This document shows, piece after piece, positions 17,768-26,986 of a DNA stretch of 64,000 bases. The notes beneath the pieces are model-generated. The model saw nothing but the letters and a program-made list of their open reading frames with translations, was not told the origin of the DNA and did not search any database. Position numbers and translations under genes: made by a program. Source of the stretch: Sphingomicrobium lutaoense (GTDB lineage: Bacteria > Pseudomonadota > Alphaproteobacteria > Sphingomonadales > Sphingomonadaceae); assembly GCF_014195685.1 (NCBI RefSeq), contig NZ_JACICF010000001.1, positions 1,063,317-1,127,316 of the forward strand. Reading direction: 5' to 3'. Position 1 is the first letter of the stretch. Each line of letters starts with the position of its first letter.

Positions 17768-18180
17768 AGGCAGGCGGCGCGCTGCACATCCTTGCCGCGT
17801 CCAAAGCCCAGCAGCAGCGTTCGCAACTCATCGCGCGAAGGCACGAACAGCTTCTCGCCGGCCACCTCGACCCATTCGCGACTTCTAGGCCAGACGCGCT
17901 GCCAATCGCCGCGCTGGCAGAATTGGAATCCCGCCATGAATTCGCATGGAAGCGGCGTCCCGTCCCAGCGCGCGAACAGCGCCGACCGGAAAAGACCATC
18001 GCTCATGCCCGCTGCGATCGGAATGCCGCGCGGTTCGAGGAGCTTCAGCGCGTCCTTCTCGGACAGGAGAATATCGACATCCGCCACGCCGCCCGGATCG
18101 GAGCCATGCAGGAGGACCGCCGCCGAGCCGATCACCCACCAGTCATCGCGCGCACCGCCCATCAACCGGGCGATGCGCAC
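17764..18180 (-). CDS. Nucleotidyltransferase-like protein
   Basis: 138 residues from a GTG; the reading frame continues 9 codons to a CTG (18205-18207) that overlaps the grpE stop codon, giving a more natural N-terminus (LTPELETSFVRIARLMGG). The segment WWVIGSAAVLLHG...VADVDILLSEKDA resembles the G-S-x-x-D-x-D nucleotidyltransferase fold of antibiotic-nucleotidyltransferase-like proteins. Whether it is active is unclear. Probably translationally coupled to hrcA-grpE; its stop overlaps the convergent oxidoreductase stop by 4 bases. Confidence 0.65.
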   Translation of the reverse strand: MRIARLMGGARDDWWVIGSAAVLLHGSDPGGVADVDILLSEKDALKLLEPRGIPIAAGMSDGLFRSALFARWDGTPLPCEFMAGFQFCQRGDWQRVWPRSREWVEVAGEKLFVPSRDELRTLLLGFGRGKDVQRAACL

Positions 18181-18203
18181 GAAGCTGGTTTCCAGTTCGG
18201 GGG

Positions 18204-18752
18204 TCAGGGCTGTTTCGCGACGCCGACCATGGCGGGACGCAGCAGGCGGCCCTTCAGCGTGTAACCGCTCTGCATTTCCTCGACGACCGTGCCGGGTTCG
18301 GCTTCGTCGGTGGGAATTTCGACCATGGCCTGGTGAAGATTGGGGTCGAGCGGCAGGCCCTTTGCGGCCACCCGTTCGATGCCCTGCCGAGCGAAGATGG
18401 CGTCCATTTCGCGCAAGGTCGCCTCGATACCCTCGATGAAATTGGCGGCGCGCCCTTCGCGGGCTTCGTCCGGCACATGGCCGAGCGCCCGTTCGAGATG
18501 ATCCTTCACGCTGAGCATGTCGCGCGCGAAGGCGGTTACCGCGAACTTGGTCGCGTCGGCCTTCTCCTGTTCGAGCCGGCGACGCACATTCTGCACCTCG
18601 GCGGCGGCATAGAGCGTCTTCTGCTGCGCTTCCTCGAGCTGCTTCTCGAGTTCGGCGACACGGTCGTGCTCGGCCAGTTCGGGGGCCTCCTCCGCAGTTT
18701 CCTCGCGGATTTCCTCGGCTTCTTCGTGCAAATCTTTTTCGTCTTCAGTCAT
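18204..18752 (-). CDS. grpE: Nucleotide exchange factor GrpE
   Basis: 182 residues. An acidic N-terminal tail (about 1-30), a long coiled coil (RVAELEKQLEEAQQKTLYAAAE) and the C-terminal beta domain with the signature LHQAMVEIPTDEAEPGTVVEEMQSGYTLKGRLLRPAMVGVA region. It exchanges ADP for ATP on DnaK. The ATG overlaps the hrcA stop by 4 bases, the classical hrcA-grpE heat shock arrangement. Confidence 0.95.
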   Translation of the reverse strand: MTEDEKDLHEEAEEIREETAEEAPELAEHDRVAELEKQLEEAQQKTLYAAAEVQNVRRRLEQEKADATKFAVTAFARDMLSVKDHLERALGHVPDEAREGRAANFIEGIEATLREMDAIFARQGIERVAAKGLPLDPNLHQAMVEIPTDEAEPGTVVEEMQSGYTLKGRLLRPAMVGVAKQP

Positions 18753-19780
18753 GACATCCGTCTCGTAAGGGCTTCTGCGGTGAAGTCCACCATGGGAACG
18801 ACCCGCGCATAATTTAATCTGGTGGGTCCGATCACGCCGATTACGCCGATCACTTCGCCATCGACGCCGCGATAAGGCTTGGCAATGACGCTCGATCCCG
18901 ACAAGGCAAACATCCGGTTTTCGCTGCCGATGAAGATCCGCACGCCTTCGCCGTCGCGCGCTCCGTCGAGCAATCGGGCGATTTCCTGCCGGTCTTCCAG
19001 TTCCTCGAGCAGCAGGCGCACCCGTTCAAGATCCGCCGCCGCCGATTCGTCGATGAGATTGGCCTGGCCGCGGACAATCAGCACCGGCCGGTTGTCCCCG
19101 TCGCGGCTCCAGTCCGCCAGCCCCGCCGCGACCAGTTCAGCGGCGGCATGGTCGACCGCATCCTTGTGCGCGGCTATGTCGCGGCGAAGCCGCTGCGAGG
19201 CTTCGGACAAAGTTAGGCCCGCCAGCTTCTGCGTGGCATAATTGCCCACTTCGGCGAGCGCGAAGCTGCTGGTGCCGGGCGGAATGGGCACGACGCGATT
19301 CTCGACCGAGCCGTCATCGCCCACCAGCACCGCAAGCGCCCTGCCCTCGTCGAGCTGGACGAATGCCAATTGCTTGAGGCGCACTTCCTGCGTCGGCGCG
19401 GTGACTACGCCCGCGCATTCCGACAGGCCCGACAAGGTCTGGGTGGCGGCGCGCAAGGCTTCCTCGACAGGCCGTCCCTCGATCTCCGCCTCGATCCGCT
19501 GCCGCATCCGCTTCTGCGGGAGTGAGGCTTGCATGATCCCGTCGACGAACAGCCGTAGCCCCATCTCGGTCGGCACGCGCCCCGCCGAAGTGTGCGGATG
19601 GGTAAGCAGCCCGCGCTCCTCGAGCTGCTGCATCACTCCGCGGATCGAAGCCGGGGAAAGATTGACCTTTTCGGCGATCACCTTCGAGCCGACCGGCGCG
19701 CCGCTGTCGATATAGCGGTCCACAACCTGCCCGAAGATCTCGCGCATGCGGTCCGTCAATTGCCCGATGGGTTCGCTCAT
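18749..19780 (-). CDS. hrcA: Heat-inducible transcription repressor HrcA
   Basis: 343 residues. N-terminal winged helix (LTDRMREIFGQVVDRYIDSGAPVGSKVIAEK; LSPASIRGVMQQLEERGLLTHPHTSAGRVPTEMG), GAF-like middle domain and the C-terminal VIGVIGPTRLNYARVVPMVD block. It represses CIRCE-controlled chaperone genes. I find no CIRCE element in front of hrcA itself; the target is likely groESL elsewhere. Co-transcribed with grpE. Confidence 0.95.
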   Translation of the reverse strand: MSEPIGQLTDRMREIFGQVVDRYIDSGAPVGSKVIAEKVNLSPASIRGVMQQLEERGLLTHPHTSAGRVPTEMGLRLFVDGIMQASLPQKRMRQRIEAEIEGRPVEEALRAATQTLSGLSECAGVVTAPTQEVRLKQLAFVQLDEGRALAVLVGDDGSVENRVVPIPPGTSSFALAEVGNYATQKLAGLTLSEASQRLRRDIAAHKDAVDHAAAELVAAGLADWSRDGDNRPVLIVRGQANLIDESAAADLERVRLLLEELEDRQEIARLLDGARDGEGVRIFIGSENRMFALSGSSVIAKPYRGVDGEVIGVIGVIGPTRLNYARVVPMVDFTAEALTRRMS

Positions 19781-19811
19781 GGCGCGGATGTAGGGATTGC
19801 TTCGCCGATGC

Positions 19812-20291
19812 TCAATATTGGCCGATGTAGATGGTCATGGGCAGTTCGTAAGGCGCACGCATCAGCGCTTCGTACATGTCGCGATTGAGGTCCATGTCGC
19901 AGCCATAATAAGCCGACAGATGATCCGAGCGGTCCTCGGTCGCCCAGCGGATGTCGACGCCCGGGTGATCGGTCGCCGCATTGCGGCATTCCTCGCTGCC
20001 CGGGCGGATAATCCGTTCGCCGACCGGGCGATGGGGTTCAAGCATCGCCTTGAAGGCCTGATATTCCTCTTCCTTCACGACGAAGGTGCGCCGCCCCGTG
20101 ACGAGCGTATTGGCCTTACCTTCGAACACCGCCACCCCGTCCGAGGATACGGTCAGCCGATAGACGGGACAGCGGCCGAAGCAGGGTTCGGTGGCGTAGG
20201 TGATGACGTCAGGCGCCTTGGGTGCGGACGGAATGGTCGCACAGCCTGCCAGAAGAATTGGGCCGATTGCCGCGAGTATCGCTTTCACCAT
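19812..20291 (-). CDS. Lipoprotein of unknown function (DUF6438-like)
   Basis: 159 residues. The N-terminus is a lipoprotein signal: hydrophobic [13 protein letters not shown] with the lipobox LAGC. The mature part has [28 protein letters not shown], a pattern I associate with DUF6438 proteins, and further Cys residues that may form disulfides. A GTG-ATG pair starts the gene; the ATG is chosen because GGGAG sits 6 bases upstream. It precedes hrcA in the same direction with a 31-base gap, so the two may be co-transcribed. Confidence 0.75.
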   Translation of the reverse strand: MVKAILAAIGPILLAGCATIPSAPKAPDVITYATEPCFGRCPVYRLTVSSDGVAVFEGKANTLVTGRRTFVVKEEEYQAFKAMLEPHRPVGERIIRPGSEECRNAATDHPGVDIRWATEDRSDHLSAYYGCDMDLNRDMYEALMRAPYELPMTIYIGQY

Positions 20292-20360
20292 CACGCTCTC
20301 CCTTTCTTTGGCACCCTAGCGGCGCTAGGGCCTCTGGCAACTGAAATAGGAGACCAATCC

Positions 20361-21077
20361 ATGCGCCCATCCGGCCGCGCCCCCGATCAACTGCGCGAAC
20401 TGACGATCGAACCCGGCTTCACCAAGCATGCCGAGGGAAGCTGCCTCATCAGCTTTGGCGATACGCGCGTGCTGGTGACCGCTTCGGTCGAAGAACGGCT
20501 TCCGCCCTGGCTGCGGGGCAAGGGTTCGGGCTGGGTGACCGCCGAATATGGAATGCTGCCCCGTTCGACCCACACCCGCGGCAACCGCGAAGCAGCACGC
20601 GGCAAGCAGTCGGGCCGCACCCAGGAAATCCAGCGCCTCATCGGCCGGTCGCTGCGCGCGGTGGTCGATCTCCAGAAGCTCGGCGAACGGCAGATCACCG
20701 TCGATTGCGACGTCATCCAGGCCGATGGCGGCACGCGCACCGCGTCGATTTCGGGCGCCTGGGTTGCAATGCGCATGGCGGTCGACAAGCTGATGCAGGC
20801 CGGTGCCATCGGCGAGGACCCGATCGAGACGCAGGTCGCAGCGGTCAGCTGCGGCATCTATGACGGCACGCCGGTGCTCGACCTCGACTATGTCGAGGAC
20901 AGCAATGCCGGGTCGGACGGCAATTTCGTGCTGACGGGCGATGGCAAGATCGTCGAGGCACAGATCAGCGCCGAGGGCGAGCGGTTCGACGATGAGGGGC
21001 TGCTGCGCCTCATGCGGCTCGCCAAGATGGGCTGCACCGAGATTTTCGAAGCCCAGCGCAAGGCCAGCGCATCATGA
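20361..21077 (+). CDS. rph: Ribonuclease PH
   Basis: 238-residue phosphorolytic 3'-5' exoribonuclease that trims tRNA 3' ends. Family signatures [16 protein letters not shown] at the start, [19 protein letters not shown], and [16 protein letters not shown] are intact, with [17 protein letters not shown] in the active site. AGGAGA lies before the ATG; the upstream part of the open frame is antisense to the lipoprotein gene. First gene of an overlapping rph-rdgB-hemW operon. Confidence 0.96.
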   Translation: MRPSGRAPDQLRELTIEPGFTKHAEGSCLISFGDTRVLVTASVEERLPPWLRGKGSGWVTAEYGMLPRSTHTRGNREAARGKQSGRTQEIQRLIGRSLRAVVDLQKLGERQITVDCDVIQADGGTRTASISGAWVAMRMAVDKLMQAGAIGEDPIETQVAAVSCGIYDGTPVLDLDYVEDSNAGSDGNFVLTGDGKIVEAQISAEGERFDDEGLLRLMRLAKMGCTEIFEAQRKASAS

Positions 21078-21682
21078 ACCGCATCGGGGAAAAGCTGGTC
21101 ATCGCCACCCATAACGAAGGCAAGCTGCGCGAAATCCGCGCGCTGATGGAGCCGCTCGGTATCGCGTGCGTCGGAGCCGCCGAACTGGGCCTGCCCGACC
21201 CCGAGGAAACCGGCGTTACCTTCGTCGACAATGCCGAACTGAAGGCGCGGCAGGCCGCCGACCTGTCGGGGCTGCCCGCGCTCGCCGACGACAGCGGCCT
21301 GTCGGTCGACGCGCTCCAAGGCGATCCGGGCATCCGTTCGGCGCGCTGGGCCGAGGATGCCGATGGCAATCGCGATTTCAACCGCGCGATGAAGAAGGTG
21401 TGGGACGCGGTCGAGGCCAGGGGTGAGGACGCCGGTCATGATGCCCATTTCGTCTGCGCCTTGTCGCTCGCCTGGCCCGATGGCCGGGTCGAAAGTTTCG
21501 AGGGCAAGGTGCACGGCACCCTCACCTGGCCGCCGCGCGGCGACAAAGGCTTCGGCTATGACCCGATGTTCATCGCACGCGGCATGGACCGGACCTTCGC
21601 CGAGATCGATCCTGACCAGAAGCATGCGATCAGCCACCGTGCCGATGCGTTCGACAAGCTGGTGACCTGGCTGAAGTCATGA
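21074..21682 (+). CDS. rdgB: XTP/dITP diphosphatase (non-canonical purine NTP pyrophosphatase)
   Basis: 202-residue HAM1/RdgB family enzyme that removes ITP, dITP and XTP from the nucleotide pool. Motifs: [17 protein letters not shown] at the N-terminus, [15 protein letters not shown] with the catalytic acids, and [12 protein letters not shown]; the end has the SHRADAF motif. The ATG overlaps the rph stop by 4 bases and the stop overlaps hemW by 4. Confidence 0.96.
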   Translation: MNRIGEKLVIATHNEGKLREIRALMEPLGIACVGAAELGLPDPEETGVTFVDNAELKARQAADLSGLPALADDSGLSVDALQGDPGIRSARWAEDADGNRDFNRAMKKVWDAVEARGEDAGHDAHFVCALSLAWPDGRVESFEGKVHGTLTWPPRGDKGFGYDPMFIARGMDRTFAEIDPDQKHAISHRADAFDKLVTWLKS

Positions 21683-22812
21683 GCGGCGATCCGCTCGCGC
21701 TTTATGTTCACTGGCCCTTCTGCGTCCAGAAGTGCCCCTATTGCGATTTCAACAGTCACGTCCGCGAAGAGGTGGACCAGGCCGAATGGCGCGAAGCCTT
21801 GCTCGCCGATCTCGCGCATGAAGCGCGCCTCCTGCCGGGCCGCCGCCTCCACAGCATCTTCTTCGGGGGCGGCACCCCGTCACTGATGGATCCGGCGACC
21901 GTGGCCGCGCTGATCGACGCCGCCACCGGTCATTGGCCCGCCGAATCCGACATCGAGATCACGCTCGAGGCCAATCCCAACAGCGCCGAGGCGCGCCGCT
22001 TCGACGAACTTGCTCGTGCGGAGGTCAACCGGATCAGCCTCGGCCTCCAGAGTTTCGACGATGAGGCGCTCCATTTCCTCGGTCGCGCCCATTCGGCAAG
22101 CGAGGGGCTGGCGGCGCTCGACGCCGCGCAGCGCGCCGTGCCGCGCGTGAGCTTCGACCTCATCTACGCACTTCCGGGCGACACGCGGCAGGCCTGGGAA
22201 AAGAGCCTCGGGCGAGCGCTCTCTCTGGGGACCGAGCATCTGTCGCTCTACCAGCTCACCATCGAGCCCGGCACGCGCTTCGAGACGATGGTGCGCAAGG
22301 GCGATTTCACACCACTGGGCGAGGAAGAAAGCGCCGAACTCTTCGAACTGACGCAGGCGATGACCGAGGAAGCGGGCCTTCCTGCATATGAAATCTCCAA
22401 TCATGCGCGGCTCGGCGCCGAAAGCCGCCACAACCGCACCTATTGGCATTATCACGACTATGCGGGCATCGGACCCGGCGCACATGGCCGACGGCTCGGC
22501 CAGCGCACCATGCGTCATCGGAAGCCCGAGAATTTCCTGTCGGCGGTCCAGCGCAACGGCCATGGCATCGTCGAGGAAGCTCCGCTGTCCCCGCTCGAGG
22601 CCGCGCATGAAGCATTGGTGATGGGCCTGAGGCTCGACGAAGGGATCGAACCCGACGCGCTTGCCCGGCGCATCGGGGTCGAGAAGATCGTCGACGAGGA
22701 AGCGGTCGCCCGGATCGAGCGGCTGGGGCTTCTTACCCGCGACGAGCGGCTGCGGCTGACCCGGCCGGGCAAATTGCTGCTCGACCGGGTGCTGGCGGAA
22801 ATCGCCGCCTAG
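21679..22812 (+). CDS. hemW: Heme chaperone HemW (radical SAM)
   Basis: 377 residues. The radical SAM cluster Cys are C15, C19 and C22 ([10 protein letters not shown]), and the next motif FGGGTPSLM is typical. The C-terminal HemW domain follows. It lacks the extra Cys upstream of the cluster found in HemN, so it is HemW, not coproporphyrinogen dehydrogenase. The order rph-rdgB-hemW is conserved in alphaproteobacteria. Confidence 0.94.
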   Translation: MSGDPLALYVHWPFCVQKCPYCDFNSHVREEVDQAEWREALLADLAHEARLLPGRRLHSIFFGGGTPSLMDPATVAALIDAATGHWPAESDIEITLEANPNSAEARRFDELARAEVNRISLGLQSFDDEALHFLGRAHSASEGLAALDAAQRAVPRVSFDLIYALPGDTRQAWEKSLGRALSLGTEHLSLYQLTIEPGTRFETMVRKGDFTPLGEEESAELFELTQAMTEEAGLPAYEISNHARLGAESRHNRTYWHYHDYAGIGPGAHGRRLGQRTMRHRKPENFLSAVQRNGHGIVEEAPLSPLEAAHEALVMGLRLDEGIEPDALARRIGVEKIVDEEAVARIERLGLLTRDERLRLTRPGKLLLDRVLAEIAA

Positions 22813-23969
22813 AAAGCGCTTGGTGCGGCGTCGGCGGTCTGGATTCCGCTGGCGGTGACGCGGCGCACCTCAAGGGCGCGCTGTGCAACGCCTGAACGGT
22901 CGAAGCGGAAGATGCCGTCGACCCCGCCAAATCCGTCGCGGTCGCGCAGGATTTCGCGCGGGAAGGGACGCCCTGCAGGCCAGTTGGACGAAGCGCGCAC
23001 CGCCAGAAGCATCGCGTCATAGCCAAGGCTGGCAAGGCGGAAGGGCGCGACATTGTAGCGCGCGCGATAGCGGGCCACGAGCTGGTCGAACCGGTTGTCG
23101 GGAACCGCGGCATAGATCGCGCCCTGGAGTGCACGGGTCTGCCCCAGATTGTCTTCGGCGGCCCAGAGCTCGGTGCCCATCAACTGCCCGCCAAGCTGCA
23201 GGCGCGAAGCGGCATAGCTGGCGATCCGGCCCGAATCGGCGATCAGGATGGCATCGACCGGGCCGCGCGCCTTGACCTTGTCGACCGCCGCGTCGATCGC
23301 CGCGCGCTGGCGGTTATAGACTTCCAGGGCGCGCACATTGCCATTGGCGGCATCGACCGAGCGGAGGAAGGCGCGGCTGGCGCGCTGGCCATATTCGCCC
23401 GACGGGACGAGCGCCGAATATTCCTTGGCGCCCTGCGCCTTGGCCCAGCTCACCGAGCGGGCGATCGACTGCGAGGGCGTGAAACCGAGGATATAGACGC
23501 CATCACCGGCGACCTCTTCATCGTTCGAGAAGGCAATCACCGGCACGCCTGCCTGGCGCGCGGCGGGCGAAACCGCGCGGACATTTTCCGACAGGAGCGG
23601 TCCGAGAATGAGGCCGCTACCCGCGCCAAGCGCATCATTGACCGCGGCGCGCGCGCCGCCCGGCCCGGCGGTGTCGTAGATGGTCAGGCGGAGCGCCTGC
23701 GTGTCCATGTCGATGAGCGCCATCTTGGCGGCATTGGCGATTGAGGTGCCGACCCCCGCATTGTCGCCCGACAGCGGCACCAGCAGCGCCACCTCGTTGC
23801 GTTCGACCGCGCGCGGAGTGGGCTTGGCGGTCGGCGGCGGTGCGCTGGTCGCAGGCTCCTCGGTCGGCTTGGGCGCGGTCTGGCAGCCGGCCAGCGCGAG
23901 GGTCCCTGCGGCCATGACACCGAGGAGGAAGTGACGACGTGCTTGCGGAGATTTGGGAGACAATGCCAT
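22809..23969 (-). CDS. Penicillin-binding protein activator (LpoA-like) / periplasmic binding lipoprotein
   Basis: 386 residues of the type I periplasmic-binding fold (LivK/LpoA C-terminal-like). The N-terminus combines a twin Arg (R11-R12 in ARRHFLLG) and a lipobox (LALAGC, lipidated C29), so a Tat-exported lipoprotein is likely. A Pro/Thr/Ala-rich linker (30-55) precedes the domain that starts EVALLVPLSGDNAGVG. The ATG chosen has AAGGT just upstream; another ATG five codons earlier lacks one. Divergent from rsmI with a 15-base gap, an arrangement shared with E. coli lpoA-rsmI, which supports the PBP-activator call. Confidence 0.82.
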   Translation of the reverse strand: MALSPKSPQARRHFLLGVMAAGTLALAGCQTAPKPTEEPATSAPPPTAKPTPRAVERNEVALLVPLSGDNAGVGTSIANAAKMALIDMDTQALRLTIYDTAGPGGARAAVNDALGAGSGLILGPLLSENVRAVSPAARQAGVPVIAFSNDEEVAGDGVYILGFTPSQSIARSVSWAKAQGAKEYSALVPSGEYGQRASRAFLRSVDAANGNVRALEVYNRQRAAIDAAVDKVKARGPVDAILIADSGRIASYAASRLQLGGQLMGTELWAAEDNLGQTRALQGAIYAAVPDNRFDQLVARYRARYNVAPFRLASLGYDAMLLAVRASSNWPAGRPFPREILRDRDGFGGVDGIFRFDRSGVAQRALEVRRVTASGIQTADAAPSAF

Positions 23970-23984
23970 GACACCTTCGATCAT

Positions 23985-24821
23985 ATGAATAAGAACCTGC
24001 CCCCCGGCCTTTATATCGTGGCGACGCCAATCGGCAATCTCTCCGATTTGAGCCCTCGCGCCGCCGAAACGCTCAGCCATGCCGACCTGATCCTCGCCGA
24101 GGACAAGCGTGTGACCGCCAAGCTCTTGAATCACATCGGGGCGAAGGTGCCGATGCGCGCCTATAACGACCATAGCGACGAGCGGCTGCGCGAGGAGATG
24201 CTGGACCGCATCGCGGGCGAAGCCGTCGCGCTGGTCAGCGATGCGGGAACGCCGCTCATCTCCGACCCGGGCTACAAGCTGGTGCGAGCCGCTCGGCAGC
24301 GGGGCCTGTCGGTGCAGACGATCCCGGGGCCGAGCGCTCCCATCGCCGCGCTCACGCTGGCCGGGCTGCCGACCGACCGTTTCCTTTTCTGCGGCTTCCT
24401 TCCTGCAAAACAGAAGGCCCGTCGCGACGCCATCGCCGCGATCGCTTCGGTTCCCGCGAGCCTCCTTCTCTTCGAAAGCGGCCCGCGCCTCGGTGCCTGT
24501 CTCGCCGATCTGGACGAGGGCCTGGGCCCGCGCGAAGCCGCCGTGGTCCGCGAAATCAGCAAGCTGCACGAGGAGGTGGTGAGCGGATCGCTCGGCGAAT
24601 TGGCCGAACGCTACCGCGAGCAGGGCCCCAAGGGCGAAATCGTCATCGTGATCGCGCCGCCCGCCCCTCCCGAAGCGGCAAGCGAAGACGATCTCGACGA
24701 AGCCATCGACGAAGCGCTGTCGCGCCTCTCGCCCAGCCGTGCGGCCGCCGAGGTTGCCGCCAAACTCGGCATTCCGCGCAAGCGCGCTTATGCCCGCGCG
24801 CTCGAAAGAAGCGGCGAGTGA
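23985..24821 (+). CDS. rsmI: 16S rRNA (cytidine(1402)-2'-O)-methyltransferase
   Basis: 278 residues of the tetrapyrrole-methylase fold. PGLYIVATPIGNLSDLSPRA and LILAEDKRVTAKLL at the N-terminus, LVSDAGTPLISDPG and VQTIPGPSAPIAALTLAGLPTDRF are diagnostic. Methylates the ribose of C1402 in the decoding centre. ATG chosen at 23985, since the upstream open frame is antisense to the divergent lipoprotein. Its stop overlaps yraN by 4 bases. Confidence 0.96.
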   Translation: MNKNLPPGLYIVATPIGNLSDLSPRAAETLSHADLILAEDKRVTAKLLNHIGAKVPMRAYNDHSDERLREEMLDRIAGEAVALVSDAGTPLISDPGYKLVRAARQRGLSVQTIPGPSAPIAALTLAGLPTDRFLFCGFLPAKQKARRDAIAAIASVPASLLLFESGPRLGACLADLDEGLGPREAAVVREISKLHEEVVSGSLGELAERYREQGPKGEIVIVIAPPAPPEAASEDDLDEAIDEALSRLSPSRAAAEVAAKLGIPRKRAYARALERSGE

Positions 24822-25168
24822 CGCGGCACGAAGCCGAACGGCGCGGGCGTCGCGGCGAGCAGGTCGCCGCCCTGTGGCTTCGCCTCAAGGGCTGGCGCAT
24901 CCACGACCAGCGCGTGCGCACCCCGCGCGGCGAAGTGGACCTTATCGCCCGGCGCGGCCGGACGCTCGCTTTCATCGAGGTAAAGACCCGGGCGCGGATC
25001 ATCGATGCCCAATTGCTGCTCGACGCCTTCGCGCTGCGCCGGGTCGCCTCGGCGGTGGAGCTTCTCGCGCCGCGCTATACCCGGCCTTCCGCCGCGATCC
25101 GCATCGACGCCATCTTCTGTGCGCCATGGCAGCGACCCCGCCATCTGGAAAATGTCTGGCATGGGTGA
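24818..25168 (+). CDS. yraN: UPF0102 protein YraN (nuclease-fold)
   Basis: 116-residue Holliday-junction-resolvase-like fold. GWRIHDQRVRTPRGEVDLIARRG...LAFIEVKTR carries the E-x-D-x-K nuclease motif (GEVDLI and FIEVK). GTG start overlapping the rsmI stop. The rsmI-yraN order is conserved across proteobacteria. Exact function not established. Confidence 0.9.
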   Translation: MTRHEAERRGRRGEQVAALWLRLKGWRIHDQRVRTPRGEVDLIARRGRTLAFIEVKTRARIIDAQLLLDAFALRRVASAVELLAPRYTRPSAAIRIDAIFCAPWQRPRHLENVWHG

Positions 25169-25201
25169 CAAATCGCCTTCGAGACCCTACCGGCAATGCC
25201 C

Positions 25202-26152
25202 ATGACCTTGACCGTAGCGGTACAGATGGACCCGATCGAATCGATCGACATTGGCGGCGATTCGACTTTCGCCCTGATGCTCGAAGCGCAGCGCCGCGGG
25301 CATCGCCTCCTGGAATATCAGCCGGGCGCCCTCACCTACGACCAGGGCCGCGTCCGTGCGAGCGGAGCGCGCCCCGTCACGGTCTCGGCCACGCGCGGCG
25401 ACCATTTCAGCGCAGGCGAGCGGATCGAAGTGGATCTCGGCAAGGATGTCGATGTCGTCCTGATGCGGCAGGACCCCCCCTTCGACATCGGCTATGTCAC
25501 CGCGACCTATCTTCTCGAACGGCTCAAGGGCGAAACGCTGGTGGTCAATGACCCTGCAAGCGTGCGCGATGCGCCCGAGAAGCTGTTCGTGCTCGATTTC
25601 GCCAAATATATGCCGCCGACGATGATCACCCGTTCGCTGGATGCTGTGCGCGACTTTCTCGAACGCCATGGCGACATCGTTCTGAAGCCGCTTCACGGCA
25701 AGGCGGGCGAAGGCGTGTTCCGGATCGGCAGCGACGGTGCCAACCTCACTTCCCTGGCCGAACTGTTCGGTTCGATCTGGAAAGAGCCCTATATCGCGCA
25801 GGCCTTCCTTCCCGACGTCAGCAAGGGGGACAAGCGGATCATCCTCGTCGACGGCGAACCCGCAGGAGCGATCAACCGCATTCCGGGCAAGGGCGAGATC
25901 CGCTCCAACCTCGCGGCAGGCGGCTCGGCGCACAAGGTCGACCTGACCGAGCGCGAGAGGGAAATCTGCGCAGCGCTCGCCCCCGAGCTCAAGCGGCGCG
26001 GCCTCCTGTTCGTGGGGATCGACGTCATCGCGGGCTATCTCACCGAGATCAACGTGACCTCGCCGACGGGCATCGTCGCGATGGACAAGTTCAACGGCAC
26101 CGACACCCCCGCGCTCATCTGGGACGCAATCGAGGCGAAGCTGCCGCAATGA
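25202..26152 (+). CDS. gshB: Glutathione synthetase
   Basis: 316 residues; ATP-grasp ligase joining gamma-glutamylcysteine and glycine. N-terminus LTVAVQMDPIESIDI and the ATP-grasp segment DIVLKPLHGKAGEGVFRI are characteristic; the late NVTSPTGI segment is intact. Either ATG 25196 or 25202 could be used; 25202 gives the usual short N-terminus. Overlaps dedA by 4 bases and follows yraN closely, so one operon rsmI-yraN-gshB-dedA. Confidence 0.95.
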   Translation: MTLTVAVQMDPIESIDIGGDSTFALMLEAQRRGHRLLEYQPGALTYDQGRVRASGARPVTVSATRGDHFSAGERIEVDLGKDVDVVLMRQDPPFDIGYVTATYLLERLKGETLVVNDPASVRDAPEKLFVLDFAKYMPPTMITRSLDAVRDFLERHGDIVLKPLHGKAGEGVFRIGSDGANLTSLAELFGSIWKEPYIAQAFLPDVSKGDKRIILVDGEPAGAINRIPGKGEIRSNLAAGGSAHKVDLTEREREICAALAPELKRRGLLFVGIDVIAGYLTEINVTSPTGIVAMDKFNGTDTPALIWDAIEAKLPQ

Positions 26153-26778
26153 GCGAATGGGTCGTCACGCTGATCGAGCAGGCGGGTTATCTGGGCATCG
26201 CCTTCCTGATGTTCCTCGAAACCGTCTTTCCGCCCATTCCGTCCGAACTGATCATGTCGATCGCGGGCATCCGCTCGGGCCAGGGCCAATTGTCCTTCGC
26301 CTGGGTGGTCGTGGCAGGCACGGCGGGCGCGATGCTCGGCAATATCTTCTGGTACCTCGTGGCCCGCGCCCTAGGCATCCAGCGCTTTCGCCCTTTCATC
26401 GAACGGTGGGGACATTGGCTGACCTTGAGCTGGACCGACATCGAGCGAGCGGAAAAATGGTTCGCGCGCCATGGCAGCTTCTTCGTCTTTCTGGGTCGCA
26501 TGCTGCCGACTGTCCGCAGCCTCGTTTCGGTGCCCGCGGGGCTTCTCAAGATGCGCTTCAAGACCTTTGTCATCGCCTCGACCATCGGCACCGCCGGCTG
26601 GACCGCGCTACTCGCCGCGGCCGGATACAAGCTGGGCGAGAATTTCGCCGAGATCGACGATTATCTCGGCCCCGCATCCACCGCGATTATCGTCGTGCTG
26701 GCGGTCGCTTATGTGTTCCGTATCTTCACCCATCGCCGGGCCTTCAAAAAACGGTCCCAAATGGAGCGGAAAGACTAG
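26149..26778 (+). CDS. DedA family inner membrane protein
   Basis: 209 residues of the DedA/VTT family, which now includes undecaprenyl-phosphate and phospholipid flippases. The key segments are ETVFPPIPSELIM, the GxxxG stretch GTAGAMLGNIFWYLVARALG, and FVFLGRMLPTVRSLVSVPAGLLKM with the conserved F/G-R-x-x-P-x-x-R motif. Four to five membrane segments and a basic C-terminal tail. ATG overlaps the gshB stop. Confidence 0.9.
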   Translation: MSEWVVTLIEQAGYLGIAFLMFLETVFPPIPSELIMSIAGIRSGQGQLSFAWVVVAGTAGAMLGNIFWYLVARALGIQRFRPFIERWGHWLTLSWTDIERAEKWFARHGSFFVFLGRMLPTVRSLVSVPAGLLKMRFKTFVIASTIGTAGWTALLAAAGYKLGENFAEIDDYLGPASTAIIVVLAVAYVFRIFTHRRAFKKRSQMERKD

Positions 26779-26948
26779 GATTTCCGGTCTTTTCTGGAGC
26801 GACGAAATAGCCGCAACGGCTCTTTAAATCGGCGTTAAGAGGCGCCGGACAAAGCCGTTCATGCCCGCCGGACGCGGATGGCCGCGTACCCGCTTTCCCT
26901 GTCCGCCGGGCCCGACCCTTTCTGGTCATTCGGTCGGTTCTTTTGACC

Positions 26949-26982
26949 GCCCCGGCGCTTTTCCCCACGATGGCGCCGGGGC
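26949..26982. repeat. 10-bp GC-rich hairpin between dedA and xerC
   Basis: Arms GCCCCGGCGC and GCGCCGGGGC around a 14-base loop, just downstream of the xerC stop (minus strand). No clear T-run on either strand, so it may be a weak or Rho-assisted terminator for the converging dedA and xerC genes. The rest of the 208-base gap shows no gene. Confidence 0.45.
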
Positions 26983-26986
26983 CATT

